Shown: one piece after another, positions 53,433-61,644 of the stretch | How positions within the stretch are numbered: position 1 is the stretch's first letter | Layout of the letters: each line of letters opens with the position of its first letter | Assembly (NCBI GenBank): GCA_023416585.1 | Contig: JAEZHM010000113.1 | Location: forward strand, 1 to 64,000 | Direction: 5' to 3' | Origin: Bacillota bacterium | GTDB taxonomy: Bacteria; Bacillota; Clostridia; Christensenellales; Aristaeellaceae | Length of the DNA stretch: 64,000 nt | Notes under the pieces: generated by a model | What the model was told of the DNA's origin: nothing | Seen by the model: the letters and a program-made list of their open reading frames with translations, nothing else | Database searches by the model: none | Position numbers and translations under genes: made by a program

Positions 53433-53449
53433 GTGTTTTGGGTAAAAAG

Positions 53450-53484
53450 AAACGCCGCGCATTGCAGGAAAGCGCGGCGTTTTG
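53450..53484. terminator. bidirectional terminator
   Basis: 11-bp GC-rich stem AAACGCCGCGC / GCGCGGCGTTT followed by TT, between convergent stops of the small protein gene (53432) and the GH38 gene (53504). Confidence 0.8.
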
Positions 53485-53503
53485 GGCTTTTAGAGGATCA
53501 TTC

Positions 53504-56500
53504 TTATCGCTTCATCCGCAGTGTTTTTACCTCAAACGGACGGAAGTGCAATCTGACTTGGCCATTTTGAAGTGTAACTCCAGACTGCTTGTTCTCCAGC
53601 ATGTCGCATTCCCAAACCGTGGCAGCCGGGATACCAATGTTCAGTATGCAGTTTGTGTCACCCTTCTTGGCCTCGTAGAGCCTCAGGATCACATCACCGC
53701 TGCCATCTTCGGCGGGTTTCACCGTATCGATGAATACATTCGCCTTATCCAGCGAGAACGCGCTGAAGCTATTGCATGTACCGGGCGCTACCTGCAGCGG
53801 AACGTTGAGGGCATAGGCATCCTTAACCACCGGGGAATCGGCAAACGGCCCTTCCCATGCGGTAAAGGCATAGGTGAAGGTGTGCTCGCCATTGTCGGCC
53901 CGCATTTCGGGGCTTGATGCCGCGCGCAGAAGCGTCAGCTGCAGCTCGTTGTCCAGCTGGCTGATGCCATATTTGCAGTCGTTCAGTACAGCCGCGCCGT
54001 GCGTCTGGTCACAAAGGGCGCTGTAGCGCTGCTGACAGACCTCAAAGCGGTCTTTGTCATAGGAGCGGGAGCGGTGTGCGGGCCGTGTGAGGTAGCCATA
54101 CTGTATTTCGTTGATAGCTTCCGTCGCTTCCACGGTCATCGGGAAAGATACCTTCAACAGCCTGTGCAGCTCGCTCCAAACCACATGCGTGTTAAAATCA
54201 ATCCTGCGGCTGTTGGCGGCAAGGACGATATCCTGCGTGAAGGTGGAATTTAATACCGTGCGTTCCATGGTGAGTACGGCACGCAGGCCGTTTGCTTCAC
54301 GTATGGACAGTTTCACCGGTTCATCAATATTCACCGGCTGCTGAATGTAGTTTGAATCGATATCCCAGGCGTCAAACAGCCTTGGAACATCCTTGAACAG
54401 GAGCAGGCGGTTCATCGGCTGTGCCGCATATTCGCGCCCGGTCTGCTTGTCGATGTAGGAGACAACCTCGGCACGATCGTTGAACACGGCCCGGATAAGT
54501 TCATTTTCCAGTATGGCCCCGTCTTTCGTAAGCTTTGCGCTGGCCACAGGCTGTTTTGCATTAGCATCTGCCGGTACCAGGGATACAGCGCCGCAGGCGG
54601 GCACTTCGATCAGTGCCAGCACACCGTTGGCAGTCTTAAACACGGGCACTGCCGTGCCATCTGCCGTTTTTGCGCCCTGTGCGAATGCTTCAGGCAGTGT
54701 AACCAGCTCTTCCCGCTTAAAGGACAGGGAGTTGTAAACCGTGACGCCTCCGCCTTCTGCAAGTGCTCTTTGAGCGTCACTCAGAACAGCCTGTGCCTCG
54801 TTGATAATCCATTTATGGTCTTTTCTTGCCTCTTCATAGACGCGGGCGATGGAGGAACCCGGCAGAATGTCGTGGAACTGGTTGAGCAGCAGCCGCTTCC
54901 AGGCCGCGTCCATACGGTGCAGAGGATATGAAAAGCCCTTAAGCATAGCCAGTGCGCCCCACATTTCAGCTTCGCGCAGCGCAAGCTCGCTCTTTCTGTT
55001 GCCCTTCTTAATAGCTGCCTGCGACGTATATACGCCGCGGTGCGCGGAGAAGTACAATTCGCCTACATACGTATGCTGCGGACCACCATCCTCTTCCATC
55101 ATCTCAAAGAATCGGGTGGGGGATTCCATATGGACCTTCGGCACGCCCTCTATATCCTTTTCACGCAGCGCATATTCAATGTGATCGCGGCATGGGCCGC
55201 CGCCGCCATCGCCATAGCCGAAGGGCAGCAGGAATGCATCCAGGCCGCGCTTTTGCACGCGCTTATTCCATGTTTCGCACAGTTCCTTAGGATCTGTGCG
55301 GTACGTATAGCTGGTGGGCAGGAAGGTATCGATCTTGGAGCCGTCGGCGCCCTGCCATGTGAAGTAGTGGTAGGGGAATGTATCGCCTTCGTTGTAGGAC
55401 CAGAAGATTTTTTGCGTCACCAGGTACTTTACGCCGCATCCCTTTAGAATTTGCGGCAGTGCGGCGGAGTAGCCGAAGGTGTCGGGAAGCCACAGCACTA
55501 CGCTGTCCACGCCCAATTCTTCTTGGAAAAATCGCTTGCCATGGATGAGCTGGCGCACCAGCGATTCACCGCTGGTCATATTCGTGTCAGGTTCTACCCA
55601 CATGGCGCCTTCGGCGATCCAGTGGCCGCCCTTAATTGCCTTCTTGATGCGCTCGTACAGTTCAGGATAGTACTCCCGGCACATGACATAGGCGGCAGGC
55701 TGGCTTTGCAGAAACCGGTATTCCGGATACTCCTCCAATAAACGTAGCTGCGCGCCGAATGTACGTGCCGTTTTCCTGTGCGTCTCGGCCATAGGCCATA
55801 GCCACGCCAGATCGAGGTGAGCATTGCCTATGGCATAAAATTCGGGCATGGTGGAGCCGTTGTGCGCTTCCATGGCTGGGCGAAGCACTTCCCGGGCTTT
55901 TTTGTAATCTGCGATGCGCTTTTCAAGCGGCTGCTCAAAATCTACTGTTAGGGAGAATTGCTCCAGCGCGGAGGCGATTTTATCGGCGCGAAGGCTCTCG
56001 GGATCGATTTGCTCCAGAATCTGCGTCAAGGCCTCTACATCCAGATAGATCTGATACGCATCCTCATTCCAAATACCGTAGGTGCAGCTTTCCAGCGTTG
56101 CACGCTCGCCCTCTTTTTTGGGATCGGAATAAGCGCCCGGCAAAACGGGGCCTGTGGCGCAGCCGCCAAGCGGGCTTTCCGGGAAGAAATGCCCGGCATA
56201 AGCTTCAATCAGGATATTATACTGCTTGTTGGCTTTGCCGCTTTGCGTCAGAATATTATCCACCAGAAAATGGTGGGGTTCCCTCACCCAATCGGCGCGG
56301 TAGGTACCGAAAGCTTTTCCGTCCACAAAAATCGTGGCCTCGCCGCCAGTGCGCAGGTTCATGACGATCCTACGGCCTTCAGCCTCCTTGGGCAGCGAGA
56401 TTGCGCCTCGCAGCCACAAGTATTCATAGGTATGGCCCCATTTTAAGCCGAAGGGGACAGGCGTAAACGATCCTTTTGATGCCTCGTCAGGCATGATATG

Positions 56501-56617
56501 TGCCATGGTGGTGAAGCCCTCCAGGCTTATATCTCCCAGAGGAAGATACAAGTCCTGCCTGAGCGTTTCTGTCCAATGCTTCAGGCGGCCTTTCCATTCG
56601 CTATGCATGTATTTCAT
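53504..56617 (-). CDS. GH38 alpha-mannosidase
   Basis: A 1037-residue family 38 alpha-mannosidase, cytoplasmic (no signal peptide), trimming alpha-mannosides. An N-terminal beta domain (1-255) precedes the catalytic domain: YAIGNAHLDLAWLWPMAETH (zinc His/Asp), GAMWVEPDTNMTSGES, LWLPDTFGYSAALPQIL with the nucleophile Asp, and PFGYGDGGGGP. Two C-terminal beta-sandwich domains follow. GGAGGG precedes the ATG. It is the last gene of the minus-strand operon with an Opp-type importer and a sugar isomerase, which suggests uptake of manno-oligosaccharides. Confidence 0.94.
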   Translation of the reverse strand: MKYMHSEWKGRLKHWTETLRQDLYLPLGDISLEGFTTMAHIMPDEASKGSFTPVPFGLKWGHTYEYLWLRGAISLPKEAEGRRIVMNLRTGGEATIFVDGKAFGTYRADWVREPHHFLVDNILTQSGKANKQYNILIEAYAGHFFPESPLGGCATGPVLPGAYSDPKKEGERATLESCTYGIWNEDAYQIYLDVEALTQILEQIDPESLRADKIASALEQFSLTVDFEQPLEKRIADYKKAREVLRPAMEAHNGSTMPEFYAIGNAHLDLAWLWPMAETHRKTARTFGAQLRLLEEYPEYRFLQSQPAAYVMCREYYPELYERIKKAIKGGHWIAEGAMWVEPDTNMTSGESLVRQLIHGKRFFQEELGVDSVVLWLPDTFGYSAALPQILKGCGVKYLVTQKIFWSYNEGDTFPYHYFTWQGADGSKIDTFLPTSYTYRTDPKELCETWNKRVQKRGLDAFLLPFGYGDGGGGPCRDHIEYALREKDIEGVPKVHMESPTRFFEMMEEDGGPQHTYVGELYFSAHRGVYTSQAAIKKGNRKSELALREAEMWGALAMLKGFSYPLHRMDAAWKRLLLNQFHDILPGSSIARVYEEARKDHKWIINEAQAVLSDAQRALAEGGGVTVYNSLSFKREELVTLPEAFAQGAKTADGTAVPVFKTANGVLALIEVPACGAVSLVPADANAKQPVASAKLTKDGAILENELIRAVFNDRAEVVSYIDKQTGREYAAQPMNRLLLFKDVPRLFDAWDIDSNYIQQPVNIDEPVKLSIREANGLRAVLTMERTVLNSTFTQDIVLAANSRRIDFNTHVVWSELHRLLKVSFPMTVEATEAINEIQYGYLTRPAHRSRSYDKDRFEVCQQRYSALCDQTHGAAVLNDCKYGISQLDNELQLTLLRAASSPEMRADNGEHTFTYAFTAWEGPFADSPVVKDAYALNVPLQVAPGTCNSFSAFSLDKANVFIDTVKPAEDGSGDVILRLYEAKKGDTNCILNIGIPAATVWECDMLENKQSGVTLQNGQVRLHFRPFEVKTLRMKR

Positions 56618-56653
56618 CAGATTCCCTCCATTAGCCTAATGGCTTCTTTAGTA

Positions 56654-57550
56654 TCATTCCCACGGATTTGGCGTAAAATCTCCCCCGCGGCACCATTTTA
56701 GATAGGCGAGGGCATGTTTCTGAGCCGTCATCTCCCAATCCTTTTTGTAGATGGGGTCGTGGTAGCCTTCCACGCAGATGTCCAAAGTATAGCCGCCAGT
56801 ATGCAGAATGTAAATGATGTCACGCCAGTCGCTGTCACCAAAGCCCGGCGTACGTTCGGGAGCATACCAGTCTGTATTGCAAAGCACGCCATAATCACTG
56901 ACCGCGCGGTGGTCAATGCTGGCGTCCTTTCCATGGACATGATAAACCTTTTTTACCCATTTGCGGAGCTGAGCGATGGGATCGATAAGCTGTATCATCT
57001 GGTGTGCGGGTTCCCATTCCAAGCCGAGGGCATCGCTCTTGACCTCATCAAACATGCGCTCCCACGCCCTTGGGTTAAAGCCGATATTGCAGGTTGCGCG
57101 GTCCCAGGTACCGCCCATGGGGCAGTTTTCAATGGCAAGGCGGACGCCTTTGTCTTCGGCGTACTTTGCCAGTTCCCTAAAAACTTTGCCGAATTGGGGA
57201 AGCGCTTCGTCCACGGGCTTTCCTTCATACGCGCCGGCGAATGTGGATATGATTTTCGCTCCATACAGGTGCGCGGCATTGATTGCACGTATTAGATTCT
57301 GTTTATGCTGTTCATTTTCAAGGGCGTTGCAATAATAACCCAGCGTTGTAATTTCGACGCCCTTTTCTTCGGCCAGCGCTTTCATACGCGGACCCTGCTC
57401 CTCAATATTCGTGTCATAGTAATCCATGTGGAAGTTGATCGATAAAGTTTCGAAGCCAATATCCATAAGATGTGGTGCCCATTTTTCGGCATACCAGCCG
57501 GGTACACATGTGCCTATGCGTATTTGAGAGATATCATAATGCGGAACCAT
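56654..57550 (-). CDS. sugar phosphate isomerase/epimerase-like TIM barrel
   Basis: A 298-residue AP-endonuclease-2-like TIM-barrel sugar isomerase/epimerase. Metal-site segments: AIENCPMGGTWDRATCNIGF, LGLEWEPAHQMIQLID, VYHVHGKDASIDHRAV and CVEGYHDPIY. AAAGGA supports ATG 57550 over ATG 57568. It lies 55 bases after the ATPase gene and 36 bases before GH38, consistent with handling a monosaccharide released by the mannosidase. Exact reaction unknown. Confidence 0.87.
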   Translation of the reverse strand: MVPHYDISQIRIGTCVPGWYAEKWAPHLMDIGFETLSINFHMDYYDTNIEEQGPRMKALAEEKGVEITTLGYYCNALENEQHKQNLIRAINAAHLYGAKIISTFAGAYEGKPVDEALPQFGKVFRELAKYAEDKGVRLAIENCPMGGTWDRATCNIGFNPRAWERMFDEVKSDALGLEWEPAHQMIQLIDPIAQLRKWVKKVYHVHGKDASIDHRAVSDYGVLCNTDWYAPERTPGFGDSDWRDIIYILHTGGYTLDICVEGYHDPIYKKDWEMTAQKHALAYLKWCRGGDFTPNPWE

Positions 57551-57605
57551 GAAATCCGATCCTTTCATAAATTAAGTGCATTCATTTGTACTATTCCATA
57601 TACCC

Positions 57606-58652
57606 TTACGCTTCCCTGCTGCCGGCTTGCGCTTTTACAAGAGGATGGAAGCACAATACCTTTCGGGAACCGTTAAATGACACCATTTTAGGCCGATTTT
57701 TCCTGCACTCCACCGTCGCGTAAGGACAGCGGGGGGCAAACTTGCAGTAGGAGATGGCGTACTCCTTATCCTCAGTATCTGGCATGACCAACTCCTTATC
57801 CCACTTATCGCCAACGCGGGGCACCGCGTTCATCAGAAGCTCCGTGTACGGGTGCGCGGGCTCGTCCATGATCTCCTTGGCAGGGCCGTATTCGATCAGG
57901 CAGCCGCGATAGAGCGTGGCGATATAATCGGATACGTAGTAGGCCGTGGAAAGGTCATGGGTGATGTAGATGAAGGAGACCTTGTATTTATCCTTTAGCT
58001 CCTTGAACAGGTTGACGATGTTCATTTTCATGGATGCGTCGATGGCAGCCACAGGTTCGTCGGCAATGATGAGCTTCGGGCGCGTAATGAGCGCCCGGGC
58101 AATGGAAACGCGCTGCAGCTCGCCGCCGGAAAACTGCGTGGGATATTTTCCCTTGACTACACTCAGCGACATGCCTACGTTGCGCAGCGTTTCGTCTACC
58201 AGCTTTTCAGCCTCCGCTCGGGTTTTGCATATGCCAAGGCGCAGCGCAGTATTGAACAGATATGTATCAACTGTTTTTCGGGCCGAGAAGGATTCGTAGG
58301 GGTTTTGGAAAATGGGCTGCACATCCAGGCGAAACTGCAGGGGGTTGTAACCCTTCTTATTGGCATAGTAATTGCCTGACAGAAGAATATCGCCCATGTC
58401 CGGCTTGTACAGGCGAAGGATCATTTTGCAGAGTGTGGATTTGCCGCATCCTGATTCGCCAACAATGGACAGGATCACCGGTTTTCCGGCATCGATATCC
58501 AGGGAGACGTCGTCGATGGCTACAAGTTTCTTGCCCAGAAGCAGGCCGCCGATCCTGAAGATTTTACTAACGTTTTTTATTTCAAGCAGCTTTTTGGGTG
58601 CAGCCGTTCCTTTAACTTGGGCAACAGGCATGCTTAATTGCTTTTCCGCCAT
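57606..58652 (-). CDS. Opp-type ABC transporter ATPase (OppF-like)
   Basis: A 348-residue ABC ATPase energising the importer encoded upstream. Walker A GESGCGKST, signature FSGGELQRVSIARAL, Walker B LIIADEPVAAID, and the oligopeptide/dipeptide C-terminal extension with clustered cysteines (CKFAPRCPYATVECRKN). One base separates it from the OppD-like gene. Such two-ATPase Opp systems also carry oligosaccharides in many bacteria, as the GH38 context suggests here. Confidence 0.95.
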   Translation of the reverse strand: MAEKQLSMPVAQVKGTAAPKKLLEIKNVSKIFRIGGLLLGKKLVAIDDVSLDIDAGKPVILSIVGESGCGKSTLCKMILRLYKPDMGDILLSGNYYANKKGYNPLQFRLDVQPIFQNPYESFSARKTVDTYLFNTALRLGICKTRAEAEKLVDETLRNVGMSLSVVKGKYPTQFSGGELQRVSIARALITRPKLIIADEPVAAIDASMKMNIVNLFKELKDKYKVSFIYITHDLSTAYYVSDYIATLYRGCLIEYGPAKEIMDEPAHPYTELLMNAVPRVGDKWDKELVMPDTEDKEYAISYCKFAPRCPYATVECRKNRPKMVSFNGSRKVLCFHPLVKAQAGSREA

Positions 58653-58653
58653 C

Positions 58654-59625
58654 TTATTTCACCCCCTCGTTCAGCTTATGGCAGGCGGTAAAGCGGCCCG
58701 GACGTACCTCGCGGAATGCGGGGCAGTCCCTATGGCACCGCTCCGAGGCAGTAGGGCAGCGTGGCGCGAATCGGCAGCCCGGTGGTGGATTGGTGAGCGC
58801 GGGCGGGCGGCCGGGTATGCCAACCTTTTGGCTCTTGTCGCCTACTTTAGGGAGCGCGCTGATCAGCATCTTGGTATAGGGGTGAATGGGGTCGTTGAAG
58901 ATATCCTCCGTATTGCCCAGTTCCACAAAGCTGCCTGAATACATGATGCCCATACGGTTGGTGATTTGGTAGTGAACGCCCATGTCATGGCTGACAAGTA
59001 CCAGGGTGTTCTTGAACTGCTTCTGCAAACGCATCAGCATCATCAGGATACCCCGCTGCACCACCACGTCCAGCGCTGTAGTAGGCTCATCGGCCAATAC
59101 TACATTGGGAGACATGAACGTGGCAAGCGCAATGATCACGCGCTGCCGCATGCCGCCGGATAGCTGGAAGGGGAAGGCGTTCAATAGATCGGGGGAAAGG
59201 CTCAACTCCTCCAAGTATTGTGCCACGCGCTTGATCGTCTGCTCTTCCGTCTCGTTTTTTCTATCCGCCTTGGGTATGGAGTCAAGGAACTGGGATTTTA
59301 AGCGCGTGATGGGATTCAAGACGCTCTGCGCGGCCTGGGGCACATAAGAGATATTGTTCCACCAGGTCTTGCGAATGTTACCGGTTTCAAAAGAGAAGGG
59401 CTTTCCGTTCTTTTCGCCGCTTAAAATAACCTTTCCGCAATCGATTTCCAGGGGGAATTCAACGATATCATACAGGGCCTTTAATAGCGTTGTCTTCCCG
59501 CACCCGGATTCGCCGGCGATGCCGAATATTTCGTTGTCGAAAATCTCGAAATTGACGTCTTTTACGACGTGCACATTGCCGTCAATGGTCTTGTAAGAGG
59601 TGGACAGATGGTTGATTTTAAGCAT
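58654..59625 (-). CDS. Opp-type ABC transporter ATPase (OppD-like)
   Basis: A 323-residue ABC ATPase, partner of the OppF-like protein. Walker A GESGCGKTT, signature LSGGMRQRVIIALA, Walker B VVLADEPTTALD, and the C-terminal cysteine cluster PPGCRFAPRCPTASERC. It starts 3 bases after the OppC-like permease gene and ends 1 base before the OppF-like gene. Confidence 0.95.
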   Translation of the reverse strand: MLKINHLSTSYKTIDGNVHVVKDVNFEIFDNEIFGIAGESGCGKTTLLKALYDIVEFPLEIDCGKVILSGEKNGKPFSFETGNIRKTWWNNISYVPQAAQSVLNPITRLKSQFLDSIPKADRKNETEEQTIKRVAQYLEELSLSPDLLNAFPFQLSGGMRQRVIIALATFMSPNVVLADEPTTALDVVVQRGILMMLMRLQKQFKNTLVLVSHDMGVHYQITNRMGIMYSGSFVELGNTEDIFNDPIHPYTKMLISALPKVGDKSQKVGIPGRPPALTNPPPGCRFAPRCPTASERCHRDCPAFREVRPGRFTACHKLNEGVK

Positions 59626-59628
59626 CTT

Positions 59629-60465
59629 TTACCTACCCCTCTTCATGGACATATAGTCGTTATAACCCGTAATGAGCAGGAACAGGCCGATAAACAGCAG
59701 CACCGTGGCCACAATGGGCGAGCCGATCCAGAACCATTGCTTTGCGAAGATGGCGTTTCGCTCCCTGGCCCACTGGATGATATTGCCCAGGGAAATCAGG
59801 TTGGCGGGAGAAAGGCCAAGCACTGCCAGGCTGGATTCGGAGGCGATGGCCGCCAGTGTCGCGTTCATAAAGTTGGACAGTGACCAGGTCAGAGCGAAGG
59901 GAAGGATCTCGGTTATCACAACTTGGACCGTGCCCTCGCCCGAGAACCAGGCAGTGTGGATGAAGTCGCGCTCCTTGATCGTCAGTGCCATAGAGCGGAT
60001 CTGACGGCTGGGCCAGGCCCAGGCGAACATACCCAGCACCAGCGCCATCATGATGACGGTGGCGGAACCCCTCATAAGCGCGGTCATCAGTATCAGGATG
60101 GGCAGGGAAGGGATCACGACGAAAGTATCTGTGATCACGGTGAGAACCCGGTCCAGCGCGCCTCCGGAGAAGCCCGCCACCAGCCCCACGAACACGCCCA
60201 CCACAGTACCGATGGTCGCCACGATCAGGCCAATCAACAGCGAGTTATGAATGCCTTCGATGAGCAGCCAGAAGATATCCTGGCCCATGCTGGTGGTGCC
60301 CAGCCAATGCGCAGCGGAAGGAGCCAGCTTCTTAGGATAGGTATTGAACGTGAAGGGGTTGATATGGGGGAAATAAAATACAACGAACCCCAGGATCACG
60401 AAAAACGCAGTCATGAACAAGCCAATCTTCAGGCGTATGTTCGCGTTTTTCCAAAACTTTCTCAT
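59629..60465 (-). CDS. Opp-type ABC transporter permease (OppC-like)
   Basis: A 278-residue permease with about six helices and a BPD_transp_1 core. HWLGTTSMGQDIFWLLIEGI near the N-terminus and the ATPase-contact loop TIKERDFIHTAWFSGEGTVQ are typical of OppC/DppC. GGAGGG precedes the ATG. Confidence 0.94.
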   Translation of the reverse strand: MRKFWKNANIRLKIGLFMTAFFVILGFVVFYFPHINPFTFNTYPKKLAPSAAHWLGTTSMGQDIFWLLIEGIHNSLLIGLIVATIGTVVGVFVGLVAGFSGGALDRVLTVITDTFVVIPSLPILILMTALMRGSATVIMMALVLGMFAWAWPSRQIRSMALTIKERDFIHTAWFSGEGTVQVVITEILPFALTWSLSNFMNATLAAIASESSLAVLGLSPANLISLGNIIQWARERNAIFAKQWFWIGSPIVATVLLFIGLFLLITGYNDYMSMKRGR

Positions 60466-60484
60466 ATGCGTGGTCCCTCCTTTC

Positions 60485-61483
60485 TTAATTATAGCGAATG
60501 CGTGGATCGATAAGGGGATAGATCAGGTCTGCGATCAGCGTCGCTGTGGAGATAGCGACGATGGATATGGTGATGCAGCCCAGGATCATATTGTAATCTG
60601 ATTGCAGAATTGCTTTTTGGATCAGCGTACCAACGCCCGGATAGCCGAAGATGATCTCCGTCATGATGGAGCCGTTGAACACCCCGCCCAGGCTCATGGC
60701 CAATGCGGTGATCTGCGTCAGTATGGAATTGCGGAATACGTAGCTTCGGCCGATCTTGCCTTCCGAAAGGCCGCGGTAGCGGGCATACATTACAAAATCC
60801 TCCTCAGCCGTAGTACCGGCGAGGGATTTCATGGAAATGATCCACCAGCCCATGCCCAACAGCAGGATTGAAACAGCTGGCAGGATGGATGCCCGCAGGA
60901 GGGAAGTGATGTACGTGCCAAAACCACCCATGGTGTTGATGGTGGTTTGCAGCGGGAACCATCCCAGCACGAATGCGAACACGATCTGCAGGATCAGGGC
61001 AATGATGAAATAAGGGATAGGGTAGAGACAGATGGCCATACCCTCCAGAATCTTGGAGGAACGCTTGTTTTTCCTGAATCCGGCCAGCAGGCCGATGATA
61101 TTGCCGAGGGTCCAGGCGACGATCGTCGTGACCAGGGACAGGCCCAGCGTATAAGGAAGATAGGTGCTTATGATCTCCCCCGCAGGGGTGGGATAGCTCA
61201 TCAGGGACGGACCAAAATCAAAGTGCAGCAGTCCCTTCCACAGGAATGTCTCGTACTGCTCCAAAATCGAACCATCCAGCCCGAACTGAACGCGCAGCGA
61301 TCTGCGCAGCGATTCCATCTGCACTGGGTCCATCTGCCCGGAGCGGGACTGGATCTGGCCGATCATGTTCTCCACAGGGTCCGAGGGGAACATACGAGGG
61401 ATAAAAAATATGAAGGTAACGCCTATAAAAATGGTCAAGGCCCACGTCAGAAGGCGGAGACCGAAATATTTCCAGAATTTCAA
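60485..61483 (-). CDS. Opp-type ABC transporter permease (OppB-like)
   Basis: A 332-residue permease; N-terminal helix and signature (YFGLRLLTWALTIFIGVTFI, FFIPRMFPSDPVE) match OppB/DppB. The EAA-type loop is EDFVMYARYRGLSEGKIGRS. The start is TTG 61483 behind AAAGGGG. It is separated from the binding protein gene by 161 bases containing a hairpin. Confidence 0.93.
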   Translation of the reverse strand: MKFWKYFGLRLLTWALTIFIGVTFIFFIPRMFPSDPVENMIGQIQSRSGQMDPVQMESLRRSLRVQFGLDGSILEQYETFLWKGLLHFDFGPSLMSYPTPAGEIISTYLPYTLGLSLVTTIVAWTLGNIIGLLAGFRKNKRSSKILEGMAICLYPIPYFIIALILQIVFAFVLGWFPLQTTINTMGGFGTYITSLLRASILPAVSILLLGMGWWIISMKSLAGTTAEEDFVMYARYRGLSEGKIGRSYVFRNSILTQITALAMSLGGVFNGSIMTEIIFGYPGVGTLIQKAILQSDYNMILGCITISIVAISTATLIADLIYPLIDPRIRYN

Positions 61484-61574
61484 TGGCTACACCCCTTTGC
61501 TGAATCAGCAAATGATCATAATCCGTAATAACCAAACTACCCGGCAGAAGCTCAGGATTGCTGTTATAAAGAAT

Positions 61575-61608
61575 GAGGCACGCGCAGCTTATGCGGCGCG
61601 CGTGCCTC
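61575..61608 (-). other. intercistronic hairpin after the Opp-type binding protein
   Basis: Perfect 11-bp GC-rich stem GAGGCACGCGC / GCGCGTGCCTC with a 12-base loop and only a weak T-stretch on minus. Probably stabilises the binding-protein message or partly terminates. Confidence 0.7.
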
Positions 61609-61644
61609 GGTTCGCCCAGCCTTTTTAAGGCTATGTGTTAGAGC

